Positions 8,880 to 17,145 of a stretch of 64,000 nt of DNA are shown here, piece by piece; within the stretch, counting starts at the first letter, position 1; each line of letters starts with the position of its first letter. Both the position numbers and the translations under genes were made by a program. The notes under the pieces were generated by a model that was not told where the DNA came from, searched no databases, and worked only from the letters and a program-made list of their open reading frames with translations. The stretch is from G963675935 sp963823895 (lineage in GTDB: Bacteria; Planctomycetota; Planctomycetia; Pirellulales; Thermoguttaceae), in NCBI GenBank assembly GCA_963823895.1, contig CAWGNG010000023.1:1-64000 (forward strand). Reading direction: 5' to 3'.

Positions 8880-9136
8880 GTTTCGTCCCCCAGCACCTCT
8901 TCGAGTGAGAGCGTGGCGCCGCGCTTCATTTGGGCGACCGAACGTTTCATGCTCGCGCGGAATCCCGGAATCGAAAGCAGCTCGAGCGTTTCCAGCAGGC
9001 TCTCGTAGTCCTCTTCCGACATCAGCACGGCCGAGCCTTGCCGATGTCGAATTCGGTATACGTGGTGCCCGCGGTTGGCCTGCTTGACCAAATCAAAGAA
9101 CTCCCGCCTTGCATCGGTCGCCGATAGCGTGGTCAT
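8876..9136 (-). CDS. Phd/YefM-family antitoxin
   Basis: An 86-residue antitoxin with the Phd/YefM N-terminal DNA-binding fold (LSATDARREFFDLVKQAN ... VLMSEEDYESLLETLELL) and a C-terminal tail expected to wrap the toxin. The start is the ATG at 9136, with an AGGAG site nine bases upstream; a longer frame to 9172 would run through the operator. The toxin gene follows with a four-base overlap, and a perfect palindrome lies just upstream, as expected for autoregulation. Confidence 0.88.
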   Translation of the reverse strand: MTTLSATDARREFFDLVKQANRGHHVYRIRHRQGSAVLMSEEDYESLLETLELLSIPGFRASMKRSVAQMKRGATLSLEEVLGDET

Positions 9137-9152
9137 GGTTGCGGCTCCTGAC

Positions 9153-9172
9153 ATGTACGTTAAACCGTACAT
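9153..9172. promoter_or_regulatory. Operator palindrome of the RelE/Phd module
   Basis: ATGTACG (9153-9159) and CGTACAT (9166-9172) form a perfect seven-base inverted repeat with a six-base spacer, 17 bp upstream of the antitoxin start. Its position fits an autoregulatory antitoxin-binding site. Confidence 0.7.
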
Positions 9173-9197
9173 ATTATGAGTTGCCGCCGCGCCGCAG

Positions 9198-9290
9198 TCA
9201 AGCGATTCTCTGCGAGAGCATGCCGACCTCCAGCGAGATCAGCCGTTCGATCAACTCGCGGGGCGTTTGCGGGCGGCGGAGCGGCTCGCC
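9198..9290 (-). pseudogene. Orphan C-terminal tail of a protein kinase
   Basis: On the minus strand about 30 codons read EPLRRPQTPRELIERLISLE and on to a stop at 9198. They match almost residue for residue the end of the kinase encoded at 10325-11236 (EPLRRPQSPRELIERLISLE). The rest of the kinase is absent. This is a relic of a tandem duplication or of an inserted copy. From here to 9542 no gene is visible. Confidence 0.75.
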
Positions 9291-9542
9291 GTACGGAGGG
9301 TAGACCTAGGTCGATCGCGTCTGTCGATGGCTGACACTCGGTCTCGCAACTCGTCCCGCGGCCGACCGAAAGTGGTGTCTGGGAAGAAAATCGCTCTAAC
9401 CCGTGTTTCTCGCCGTTGTCCTCGCTGACCCGTTTGCCTCGCGATGACCCCAAACCTGCCTATAGAACAGCACGCTTACTTTCGTTATACTTAGTTCGTC
9501 GGCATTATGCTCGCACAACCTTACGTGGAGGCGGAGATAGAA

Positions 9543-10274
9543 ATGCTAAACACCTTTCGCGGGGGATCAATTCGGATAGCCGTTCTTTTTGCGTCGTGTG
9601 TCGTCTGCTGGCCTGCATCGAGCGCCGCGACACCATTTCACAATCTCGGCTTCGAGTCGGCAGTCATCGACACGCCGGTGAATAACGAGGTTCCTAGTTC
9701 GGATGCGATCCCCTTCTGGAACATCTACAGTTACGATCCCGGCAAGGTTCCCTATGACATGATATCTGCGGGGAGCTACTGTGTTTCCATTCATGACGGA
9801 AAGGGAAATGTTGGGGTCAACGACTTCAACCCACTCCAGGGCCAGTACTCGCTGTTGCTTCAAACTCAATTCGGTCCAACTAATATCGACGCCTGGATTT
9901 CGCAGGTGGGCGACATTCCCTCCGGCGCAAACTCGATCTCGTTCTTGAGCGACACGCCGGCCATTCCTACGGTCTCGCTGAACGGAATCGTCATACCGGT
10001 GGCGCTGCAGTCCTCCGGGCCGGCGGTCAACGGTGGACGGCCGGTAGATACGTACATCGGAGACATACGAGGCTTCTCCGGCCAGCAAAATGTCGAACTC
10101 AAGTTTGAGAGCACCGCCTTCAACACCCTCGACAACATCCGATTCTCGTCGACCATCGTGCCCGAGCCGACCGCGCTCGCCCTTTTCGCCATCGGTTCGC
10201 TTGGGTTATTCGTCGTGGTTCTCCGCCATCGCCGCGTTTGGCGCACTCATTGCCTTCGCCCGGCGGTGCGTTGA
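9543..10274 (+). CDS. PEP-CTERM sorting-domain secreted protein
   Basis: A 243-residue exported protein with an N-terminal signal peptide (hydrophobic core IAVLFASCVVCW, cleavage near SSAA) and a C-terminal PEP-CTERM signal: VPEPTALALF, a hydrophobic segment, then RHRR. PEP-CTERM proteins are cleaved and anchored by an exosortase. The body begins with NLGFESAVIDTP and contains a beta-rich region of unknown role. The start at 9543 follows a GGAGGCGGAG ribosome site. No exosortase gene lies in the window. Confidence 0.88.
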   Translation: MLNTFRGGSIRIAVLFASCVVCWPASSAATPFHNLGFESAVIDTPVNNEVPSSDAIPFWNIYSYDPGKVPYDMISAGSYCVSIHDGKGNVGVNDFNPLQGQYSLLLQTQFGPTNIDAWISQVGDIPSGANSISFLSDTPAIPTVSLNGIVIPVALQSSGPAVNGGRPVDTYIGDIRGFSGQQNVELKFESTAFNTLDNIRFSSTIVPEPTALALFAIGSLGLFVVVLRHRRVWRTHCLRPAVR

Positions 10275-10324
10275 CGAGAAATGAACTCACGGGACCGTTT
10301 GCCGCAACGGGCTTGAAGGTGCGG

Positions 10325-11236
10325 TCAGGCGATCCGCCGGGGAAAGGCGGCAATCTCAAGTGAAATCAGCCTCTCGATCAACTCGCGCGGCGATTGCGGG
10401 CGGCGCAGCGGCTCGCGGGCGATCAGGCGTTGAACCAGTGCAACCACTTCGCGCGGAACGTGCGGCGCCAGTCGGGCCAACTCCGCCGGCGACGATTGCC
10501 GATGGGCGGTCGCCAATTCCGCCAAATCCTTGCCCGCGTAAGGCAGCCGGCCGGAGAGCATCTCGAACAACACGACGCCCAGACTGTAGAGGTCGCTGCG
10601 AATGTCGGCGCGGAGAGCCGACGTGAACAGTTCCGGGGCGATGTAGCTGCACGTGCCCATGATCGGCCGATCGGCGGCCGAGCCGGCTTCGTCGCTGCGC
10701 TGAGCGAAACTCAAATCGATCAGCGTGACGTGTCCGCTGGGCGAAACGTGGATGTTGCCCGGCGTCACGTCGCCGTGCATCCAGCCCGCGGCGTGCAGAG
10801 CGTCAAGCGCCTCGGCGGTCTGCCGGGCAATCCACAGCGCCCGCGGAGCATCGAATTGCTGACCGGCGGCCAAGCGGGCTTGAAGCGACGCCCCCGCCAG
10901 CCACGGCATCACCAACAGCCGCGGCGGCTCGCACACTGAAGCCGTCAAAATCGGCACCAGGTGGGGATGCGAAATGCTCTGCCCCACCATCGCCTCGCGC
11001 CGCAACAGCCGGACCGCCTCGGGCTCGTCTTGCCAGCAGGGGCGGAGCATTTTCACAGCATACGTGGCGGGCCGATCCGCCGGCGTTCCGACCGGCCTCG
11101 CCCGGTAGATGCGTGCAAGGCTTCCCTGCGCGACAAACTCTACCAACTCCCACTGTCTTGCCCGACCGGGAGAATTCGCCAGCGGCGCAACGTACACGGG
11201 CACGTTGCCGTTGAAGATCGACTGCGTCTGGATCAT
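10325..11236 (-). CDS. Serine/threonine protein kinase
   Basis: A 303-residue Hanks-type kinase. The glycine loop is degenerate (VAQGSLARIYRA), the ATP-binding lysine is in TYAVKMLRP, the catalytic loop is HGDVTPGN and the metal site is DLS instead of DFG. A GTCSYIAPE activation-segment end and a SDLYSLGVVLFEML subdomain IX follow. No membrane segment or sensor domain is present, so it should be cytosolic. I start at the ATG at 11236 because the longer frame reads through the palindromic repeat at 11279-11350. A partial copy of its tail lies 1 kb away. Confidence 0.88.
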   Translation of the reverse strand: MIQTQSIFNGNVPVYVAPLANSPGRARQWELVEFVAQGSLARIYRARPVGTPADRPATYAVKMLRPCWQDEPEAVRLLRREAMVGQSISHPHLVPILTASVCEPPRLLVMPWLAGASLQARLAAGQQFDAPRALWIARQTAEALDALHAAGWMHGDVTPGNIHVSPSGHVTLIDLSFAQRSDEAGSAADRPIMGTCSYIAPELFTSALRADIRSDLYSLGVVLFEMLSGRLPYAGKDLAELATAHRQSSPAELARLAPHVPREVVALVQRLIAREPLRRPQSPRELIERLISLEIAAFPRRIA

Positions 11237-11278
11237 GCGAATCTGTGCGGGAAAAGACAATCGACGCGACAGGTTCTT

Positions 11279-11350
11279 GTAGGAGGCGACTCCTCTCGCC
11301 GATTCCTCTCGCGAAAACGGAGGAAGCGGCGACCGGAGTCGCCTCCTACA
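11279..11350. repeat. Palindromic repeat, GTAGGAGGCGACTCC family
   Basis: TGTAGGAGGCGACTCC (11279-11294) and its exact reverse complement (11335-11350) bracket 40 bp. Related elements occur at 18668-18776 and 39506-39581. It lies between the kinase and the divergent Uma2 gene. Confidence 0.85.
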
Positions 11351-11520
11351 ATTGCTAGCATCGGTCGGCAAAGCAAGCCAAGTTGAATGCACCGCATTTC
11401 GTCTGAAGATGCGTCGTCTGGGATGTGTTTTTTGGTCGCGACGCCTCGGCACACTAGCTTGACAAACCAGCCCTTACGCTCCACAATAAGAGGGGTGTTT
11501 GCGAGGAAAAGGAGTTGCTT

Positions 11521-12183
11521 ATGGCCACTGGGTTTTCGAGCGTCTTTCCCACTGATTGGACACTCGCCGACTTCTGGACGCATCTCGGAGGAATACCTCC
11601 GGAGCGAATTCGCATGTTCCCGGCGCCTGGCACGGCTACGGAAAAGGACGTGCTCGAAGTCGAGCGGCAGACCGGATGTCCTTGCGAGTTGATCGATGGC
11701 ACTCTAGTGGAGAAAGCCATGGGCTATTATGAATCCTTCCTTGCGGTTGAGGTCATTTTTTCGCTGAGGACATTTCTCGAAAAGCATGATCTCGGCATCG
11801 TGCTTGGCGCCGACGGAACGTTGCAGGTTCTCCCCGCTCAAGTGCGGGTACCCGACGCGTGCTTTATCGCCTGGGAGCGATTTCCACACCGTCACCTTCC
11901 AAGCGAACCCATCCCGTCACTAGTGCCCGATTTGGCCATCGAAGTACTTTCGGCAAGCAACACCGAAGCGGAAATGCAACGCAAGCTGCAAGATTACTTC
12001 ACCGCCGGCGTGAAACTCGTGTGGTACATCGACCCGCAGACACGATCGGCGAAATCGTACACGGCCGAAAATCAGTTCGTCACCGTGGACGACAGCGGCT
12101 CGCTCTGCGGCGGCGACGTCCTGCCCGGATTCCAGTTGCCGCTCAAAGCGCTGTTCGACAAGGCCCGCTCGCAGCCCACTTAG
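11521..12183 (+). CDS. Uma2-family (DUF820) putative endonuclease
   Basis: A 220-residue protein of the Uma2 family, a PD-(D/E)XK nuclease-like fold expanded in cyanobacteria and planctomycetes. Seen here are the YELIDGTLVEK-like start (CELIDGTLVEKAMG), VRVPDACFI with the active-site aspartate, DLAIEVLS with the glutamate, and KLQDYFTAGVKLVWYIDP. The cellular role of the family is unknown. The start is ATG 11521, with GGAG six bases upstream; a TTG at 11515 overlaps that site. Confidence 0.88.
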   Translation: MATGFSSVFPTDWTLADFWTHLGGIPPERIRMFPAPGTATEKDVLEVERQTGCPCELIDGTLVEKAMGYYESFLAVEVIFSLRTFLEKHDLGIVLGADGTLQVLPAQVRVPDACFIAWERFPHRHLPSEPIPSLVPDLAIEVLSASNTEAEMQRKLQDYFTAGVKLVWYIDPQTRSAKSYTAENQFVTVDDSGSLCGGDVLPGFQLPLKALFDKARSQPT

Positions 12184-12189
12184 AACAAT

Positions 12190-13239
12190 TCAGACCCCCA
12201 CGTATTTTGCGTAAACCGCCCGGGCAGTCGTGACGTCGTCGGTGCCGGAAATGACGACGCGGGCGTCGGGGAAGATTGTCAACTCGTAGCCCTCGACTTT
12301 TAGCCGCAACAGAAATTCGTTTCGGGTCAGTTCGCCCACGCCCGCGAGCTTTTCTGCCAGTTCGTCGAGCGAGATGCTCGCGTCGAGATGCGACAACTGC
12401 ACGGAATTGCGGCCGCAGAGCACGGCCGTGCGGCTCAACTGCCGGCCGGAGAGCCACGAGTATTCGCCGTGCTTGCACACCGGGCAATCGACGCGATCGC
12501 GCAGCCGGCTAACGTCGATTTGGCGAAAGGTGTTCTGCCAGAGATCGACGACCGACAGCCGGCGGGAAATCGACTGCCGATTGCCGCTAAGGATTTTCAT
12601 CGCTTCGCCGGCCTCGATCGACGCGATCACGCCGACGATCGGGCCGAGAATGCCGGCCGACTCGCAGGTGGCGGTGCTGCCCGGCCGGGGGCACTCGGGC
12701 ATCAGGCATCGCAGGCAGGCGGTCTCTCCGGGCAGAATCGTCATCGATTGCCCCTCGCCGCCGACGCAGCCGCCGTAGACCCAGGGCAGCCCGAACTTCA
12801 CTGCCGCGTCGTTGATAAGAAACCGCGTCTCGAAGTTATCGGTTCCGTCGAGCAGCAGATCGACGCCGTCGCAAAGCCGCCGGATATTCGTCGGCCCGAT
12901 GTCTGCCACGATCGGCTCGACGGCGACCGTCGAGTTGATCTTTCGCAGTTTGTCAGCGGCAGCGACGGCCTTCGGCAGCGCCGCCGCCGCGTCGGCTTCG
13001 TTGAAGAGCGTCTGCCGTTGAAGGTTGCCCAGTTCGACGAAATCGCGATCGACGATCCGCAGCATCCCCACGCCGGCGCGGACCAGCAGGTTCGCGATCG
13101 CGCTGCCCAGTGCTCCGCAACCGCAAAGCAGCGCCCTGCCCTGGCTCAACCGCCGCTGCCCCTCCTCGCCCAACGGTGCAAACCGCACCTGGCGGGCGTA
13201 ACGGGCGAGATCGGCGGATGGTTTTACGTCATTCAGCAT
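12190..13239 (-). CDS. MoeB/ThiF-family E1-like adenylyltransferase
   Basis: The 349-residue enzyme should adenylate the C-terminal glycine of a small sulfur-carrier protein (MoaD or ThiS type) for molybdopterin or thiamine synthesis. The nucleotide loop is GCGALGS (residues 40-46), followed by the RIVDRDFVELGNLQRQ segment, the DGTDNFETRFL motif and TCESAGILGP. Zinc is probably bound by the CLRC and CPVC pairs. The last 70 residues (SISLDELAEKLAGVG ... ISGTDDVTTARAVYAKY) are a tail seen in stand-alone ThiF/MoeB proteins. No partner genes lie nearby, so the pathway stays open. Confidence 0.85.
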   Translation of the reverse strand: MLNDVKPSADLARYARQVRFAPLGEEGQRRLSQGRALLCGCGALGSAIANLLVRAGVGMLRIVDRDFVELGNLQRQTLFNEADAAAALPKAVAAADKLRKINSTVAVEPIVADIGPTNIRRLCDGVDLLLDGTDNFETRFLINDAAVKFGLPWVYGGCVGGEGQSMTILPGETACLRCLMPECPRPGSTATCESAGILGPIVGVIASIEAGEAMKILSGNRQSISRRLSVVDLWQNTFRQIDVSRLRDRVDCPVCKHGEYSWLSGRQLSRTAVLCGRNSVQLSHLDASISLDELAEKLAGVGELTRNEFLLRLKVEGYELTIFPDARVVISGTDDVTTARAVYAKYVGV

Positions 13240-13261
13240 TCTGGCAGCCGGCGGGAAGGTC

Positions 13262-13492
13262 TCACGCCGGTGCGAGTTCGCGGACATGCAAGATTTGTTC
13301 GCCTTGCATGGCACGAACGTCCGCGGAAGCGAGAGTCAAGACCGCAATCGTGCTGCCGGCTGCGGTGACGAATTCAACTTCCACAGCCGCTCCATCTTCA
13401 TAGCAGTGGACCACGGCCCCCACGTCGCCGGATTGAAGCCCGTGCTCAGAAATGTCTCGCGTCAGGGCAACCAAGTTCAATTCGCGTATCAT
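13262..13492 (-). CDS. DUF4926 domain protein
   Basis: A 76-residue protein matching the DUF4926 pattern: LNLVALTRDISEHGL, GDVGAVVHCYEDG, EVEFVTAAGSTIAVLTL. The family is small, beta-rich and often sits next to DUF6883-type genes, as here; the two may form a toxin-antitoxin-like or partner pair, but this is inference. The ATG at 13492 lies 20 bp downstream of the neighbouring stop. Confidence 0.8.
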   Translation of the reverse strand: MIRELNLVALTRDISEHGLQSGDVGAVVHCYEDGAAVEVEFVTAAGSTIAVLTLASADVRAMQGEQILHVRELAPA

Positions 13493-13511
13493 GGTTTGTC
13501 CTCGATGCTGT

Positions 13512-13844
13512 CTATTTGGGGTAGGCGGTCACAAAGCGTGGTCGGTCTTGATGCGACTCGATAATCCAGATGGTTCGTACGAAAACTACACCGCCGTCCG
13601 GGGTCTGGAGCCGACCGTCGATGACGTACTTGGTTCCGTGCGGCGATGATGCGACCTCAGCAACAACCGCACTTCTCGCAATTGCCAATAAGCCGTCCTC
13701 AAGCAGGCGGACATTGTCATCATCAAAGCCGCGATTCCTGAAAAAACCAGCTTTCGAGCTCCCGACCGGGTGGGCAACCGAAAGTAAGTAGTCTGTGAGT
13801 TTTTGCAGAGCAACGATCGCCTCATCACCACGAGGCAGTTTCAT
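13512..13844 (-). CDS. DUF6883 domain protein
   Basis: A 110-residue protein with the DUF6883 layout: MKLPRGDEAIVALQKLTDYLLS, HPVGSSKAGFF, then a KYVIDG ... VRTIWII strand pair. The N-terminal start at the ATG 13844 matches where family members begin; the open frame extends 19 codons further. It lies immediately upstream of the DUF4926 gene, a recurrent pairing. Function is unknown. Confidence 0.78.
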   Translation of the reverse strand: MKLPRGDEAIVALQKLTDYLLSVAHPVGSSKAGFFRNRGFDDDNVRLLEDGLLAIARSAVVAEVASSPHGTKYVIDGRLQTPDGGVVFVRTIWIIESHQDRPRFVTAYPK

Positions 13845-13953
13845 GGCCGGCTGCCCTTTCACTCTTATTCTACCCCACGCTATTCCATTTTCCAACGTCA
13901 CGCTGGGTTCTGGAGATTGTACCGCCTAGAGGATATCTTTCAACGGGAGACGC

Positions 13954-16897
13954 CTATTCTCGCCGTCTTTCCGCCAGGATCTTCGTTAAGAACCCCGCCG
14001 TCACCGACCCGGCGGTGCGGGCGACCTCTTCCGGCGTGCCTTTGGCGACGACCTGACCGCCTTCGTCGGCGGCGCCGGGACCGAGGTCGATGATGTAGTC
14101 GGCGGCCTTCATGATTTGCAGATTGTGCTCGACGACCAACAACGAATGGCCAACGGCCAGCAGGGCGTCGAAACAATCGAGCAACTGCACCACGTCGGAG
14201 AAGTGCAGCCCGGTGGTCGGCTCGTCGAGAATGAACAGGCAGCGGCCGCGCTTGGCGGTGCTCATGTAACCGGCCAGCTTCAATCGCTGCGCCTCGCCGC
14301 CGGAGAGCGTGTTGGCCGGCTGGCCCAGCCGCACGTAGTCCAGCCCCACGTCGATCAGCTTCTTCAAGCGGGCCTGCACTCGGGGCTGGCCGCGGAAAAA
14401 AGTGAACGCCTCGCGGACGGTCATCTCCAACACGTCGGCGATGTTGCGGCCGCGGTAGATTACGTCGAGAATCTCATCGCGGTAGCGGGCGCCGTTGCAC
14501 TGCGGGCAGCGCATGTAGACGTCGGCGAGAAACTGCATGTCGATTTGCAAATAACCGTCACCTTGGCAATTGTTGCACCTTCCGCCGTCGACGTTGAAGC
14601 TGAAATGCCCGGCGTCGAAGCCGCGCGTCTTGGCCTCGACCGTGTCGGCGAAGACGGCGCGGATTTCGTCGAACGCCTTCAGGTACGTCACCGGGTTGGA
14701 ACGCGGCGAACGGCCGATCGGGCTCTGATCGACCATGATCACGTCGTCGAGCTGCCCGTCGCCGAAGACGTCGTCGTGCGGCCCGGGCTTGGGAGCGTCT
14801 TTGCGCAGCCGCCGACAAAGGGCCGGATACAACGTGTCCTGCACCAGCGTGCTCTTGCCCGAACCGCTCACGCCGGTGACCATGCACAGCACGCCCAAGG
14901 GGAACTCGACCGTGACGCTCTTCAGATTGTTGCCCCGCGCCGGCCAAGCGAATCCAGCCGTGATTGGGCTCGCGCCGTCGGCCGTTGCTCCCCAGCCCGC
15001 GTCGCCCCGCCAGATAATCGCCGGTGAGGCTGTCGGGCGATTGCTCCATTTCGCTGGGCGTGCCCTGAAAAACCACCTTCCCGCCGCGTTCGCCCGCGCC
15101 GGGACCGATTTCGACGACCTGATCGGCCGCCCGGATGATCGCCTCCTCGTGCTCGACCACGACGACGGTGTTGCCCCGCTCGCGCAGCCGCTTGACGGCG
15201 CCGAGAAGCTGGTTGATGTCGCGGGGATGCAGCCCGATTGACGGCTCGTCGAGCACGTAGAGCATTCCCACCAGGCTGGAACCGAGCGCCGAGGTGAGCG
15301 CGACGCGGCGCGACTCGCCGCCGCTGAGCGTACGCAGCGTGCGGTCGAGCGTGAGGTAGCCCAGCCCGACGGCCTCAAGATAGCCGAGCCGGGCTTGCAC
15401 CTGTTCGAGCATCATCCGCCCGACCTGCAACTCGTAGTCGGGCAATTGCAGCCGGCGGAAAAACGCGGCGGCGTTGCGGACTTTCATCGCCCCGATTTGG
15501 CCGATGTTGCGGCCGCCGATCTGCGCCGCCAGGGCCTCGGGCCGCAGCCGCGTTCCGCCGCAGGCGGGACAGACGCGAAAACTCCGCCAGCGGCTCAAGA
15601 ACACGCGGATGTGCATCTTGTACTTCCGTCGTTCGAGCCACGCGAAAAATCCCTCCAACCCGCCGAACTTCCGCTCCGGCACGCCGTGGACGATCAGCCC
15701 CACCTGCCGCTCGGAAAGCTGGCGGAAAGGCACGTCGGTCGGGATGTCGTAATCGCGGGCCAATGCCAGCAATTCCTTCAGCTCATGTGCGTACGCCGGC
15801 GTGTTCCACGGCGCGAGGGCCCCCTCGCGCAGCGATTTCTCCGCATCGGGAACGATCAATTCCATGTCCAGACCGATCACGTTGCCAAATCCTTCACACT
15901 CCGGGCACGCCCCCATCGGGCTGTTAAAGCTGTACAACCGCGGCTCGGGCGGCGGATACTCGATGCCGCAATCCTCACAGATCAACTGCGAACCGAACCC
16001 CATCCGCCGCCACGGCTTGCCGTCGATCAGCAAAGAGGGAAGAGGGGAGAGAGGACAGGGGAGAGGGCTGGGCACTTCAGTGCCCAGCGAATCGCCCAGT
16101 GAATTGGCCAGCGAATCGCCCAGTGAATTCTCCATCGCGCCCATTGCACCGCTGATCTCTCCACTCGAATCTTTGACGAGCGCGTAGCACCGTCCGCGTC
16201 CCTTGGCAAACGCCGTTTCCAGCGAATCGCGCAACCGGCTGTCGCTCGCGCCCCCGGCCGTGAGCCGATCGACAACCACGTAAAGAACCGCCGTGTCCGC
16301 CGCTTGCGGCTTCGCAGGGGACTCTTCCTCCAAGTTGATCAACCGCCCGTCGAAGATCGCCCGAACAAACCCGTCTTCACGCAACGCGGCTGTTACTTGC
16401 TCGAGTGTCCCGTCGTCGGCAGCGGGACGAGAGAAGGCGATCATGTAGCGCGTCCCCGGCGGCAGCGCTCTGAGCGTATCGGCGGCGCTCTGCGGACTCT
16501 CGCAGCGCACCTCGCGGCCGCAGTTTCGGCAAAACGTGTGGCCGATCTTCGCAAACAACAGCCGCAGATAATCGTTCGTCTCGGTGGCGGTGCCCACGGT
16601 CGAACGGCTCGATCGGCTCGTGTTCTTGCCGGTCACGGCGATCGCGGGCGGAATGCCGTCCATCCGCTCGGCCTCCGGCCTCTCCAGCCGCTGCAAAAAC
16701 TGCCGCGTATAGGCCGAAAAACTCTCGATGTAACGGCGCTGTCCTTCGGCATAGAGCGTATCGAGCGCCAGGCTGCTTTTGCCGCTGCCGCTGAGGCCGC
16801 AGAAGACGATCAACTTGCGGTGGGGAATGTCGAGGTCGATCGACTTCAGGTTGTGAACCCGAACGCCCCGCAACGCGATGTGGCCCGATGTGCTCAC
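13954..16897 (-). CDS. uvrA: Excinuclease ABC subunit A, frameshifted and carrying a repeat insertion
   Basis: UvrA is the damage-sensing ABC ATPase of excision repair. The first half has Walker A GLSGSGKSS, a zinc module (CEDC ... CPEC), LSGGESRRV and LYVLDEPSIGLH. The second half has GVSGSGKSTL, CNNC ... CPQC, LSGGEAQRL and LFILDEPTTGLH. The halves are in different frames. The switch lies near 14933-14942, where restoring one CG gives LAGARGNNLKSV. An in-frame low-complexity insertion encoded at 16031-16133 interrupts the first half. A GTG at 16897 is a better start than the TTG at 16933. Length is normal for the family apart from the insertion. Confidence 0.92.
16031..16133. repeat. In-frame repeat insertion inside uvrA
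   Basis: A purine-rich tract (AGAGGGAAGAGGGGAGAG...) is followed by the perfect palindrome GCTGGGCACT-TC-AGTGCCCAGC (16067-16088) and a tandem direct repeat of AGCGAATCGCCCAGTGAATT. The uvrA frame reads through it as NSLGDSLANSLGDSLG and PLPCPLSPLPS, between GAMGAME and LLIDGKPW, where UvrA proteins have no such sequence. Confidence 0.8.
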
Positions 16898-16987
16898 GGT
16901 GAAGCTCAGCGAACTATTTCGACAACAACCCAAGTTAGCATTATATCAAGGGGGTTCCGTCGCGTCCACTTCCTTCCCACACCCACC

Positions 16988-17086
16988 AGGAGAGCTGCAA
17001 AGTCCTTCGTAGCACGGCCATCTTGGCCGTGACACACGGGCAGGATGCCCGTGCCACGACCGAATTCTCGACTTTGCAGTTCTCCT
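16988..17086. repeat. Nested palindromic repeats upstream of murD
   Basis: Outer arms AGGAGAGCTGCAAAGTC (16988-17004) and GACTTTGCAGTTCTCCT (17070-17086) match at 16 of 17 positions. Inside are two further palindromes: CACGGCCATCTTGGCCGTG and CACGGGCAGGATGCCCGTG. The cluster fills most of the divergent gap between uvrA and murD. Confidence 0.8.
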
Positions 17087-17145
17087 GCCACACCCACCGG
17101 CTCCAGCCCCTTGCCACATCGAAGTCGAGTCGGTCTACTGAAGCG

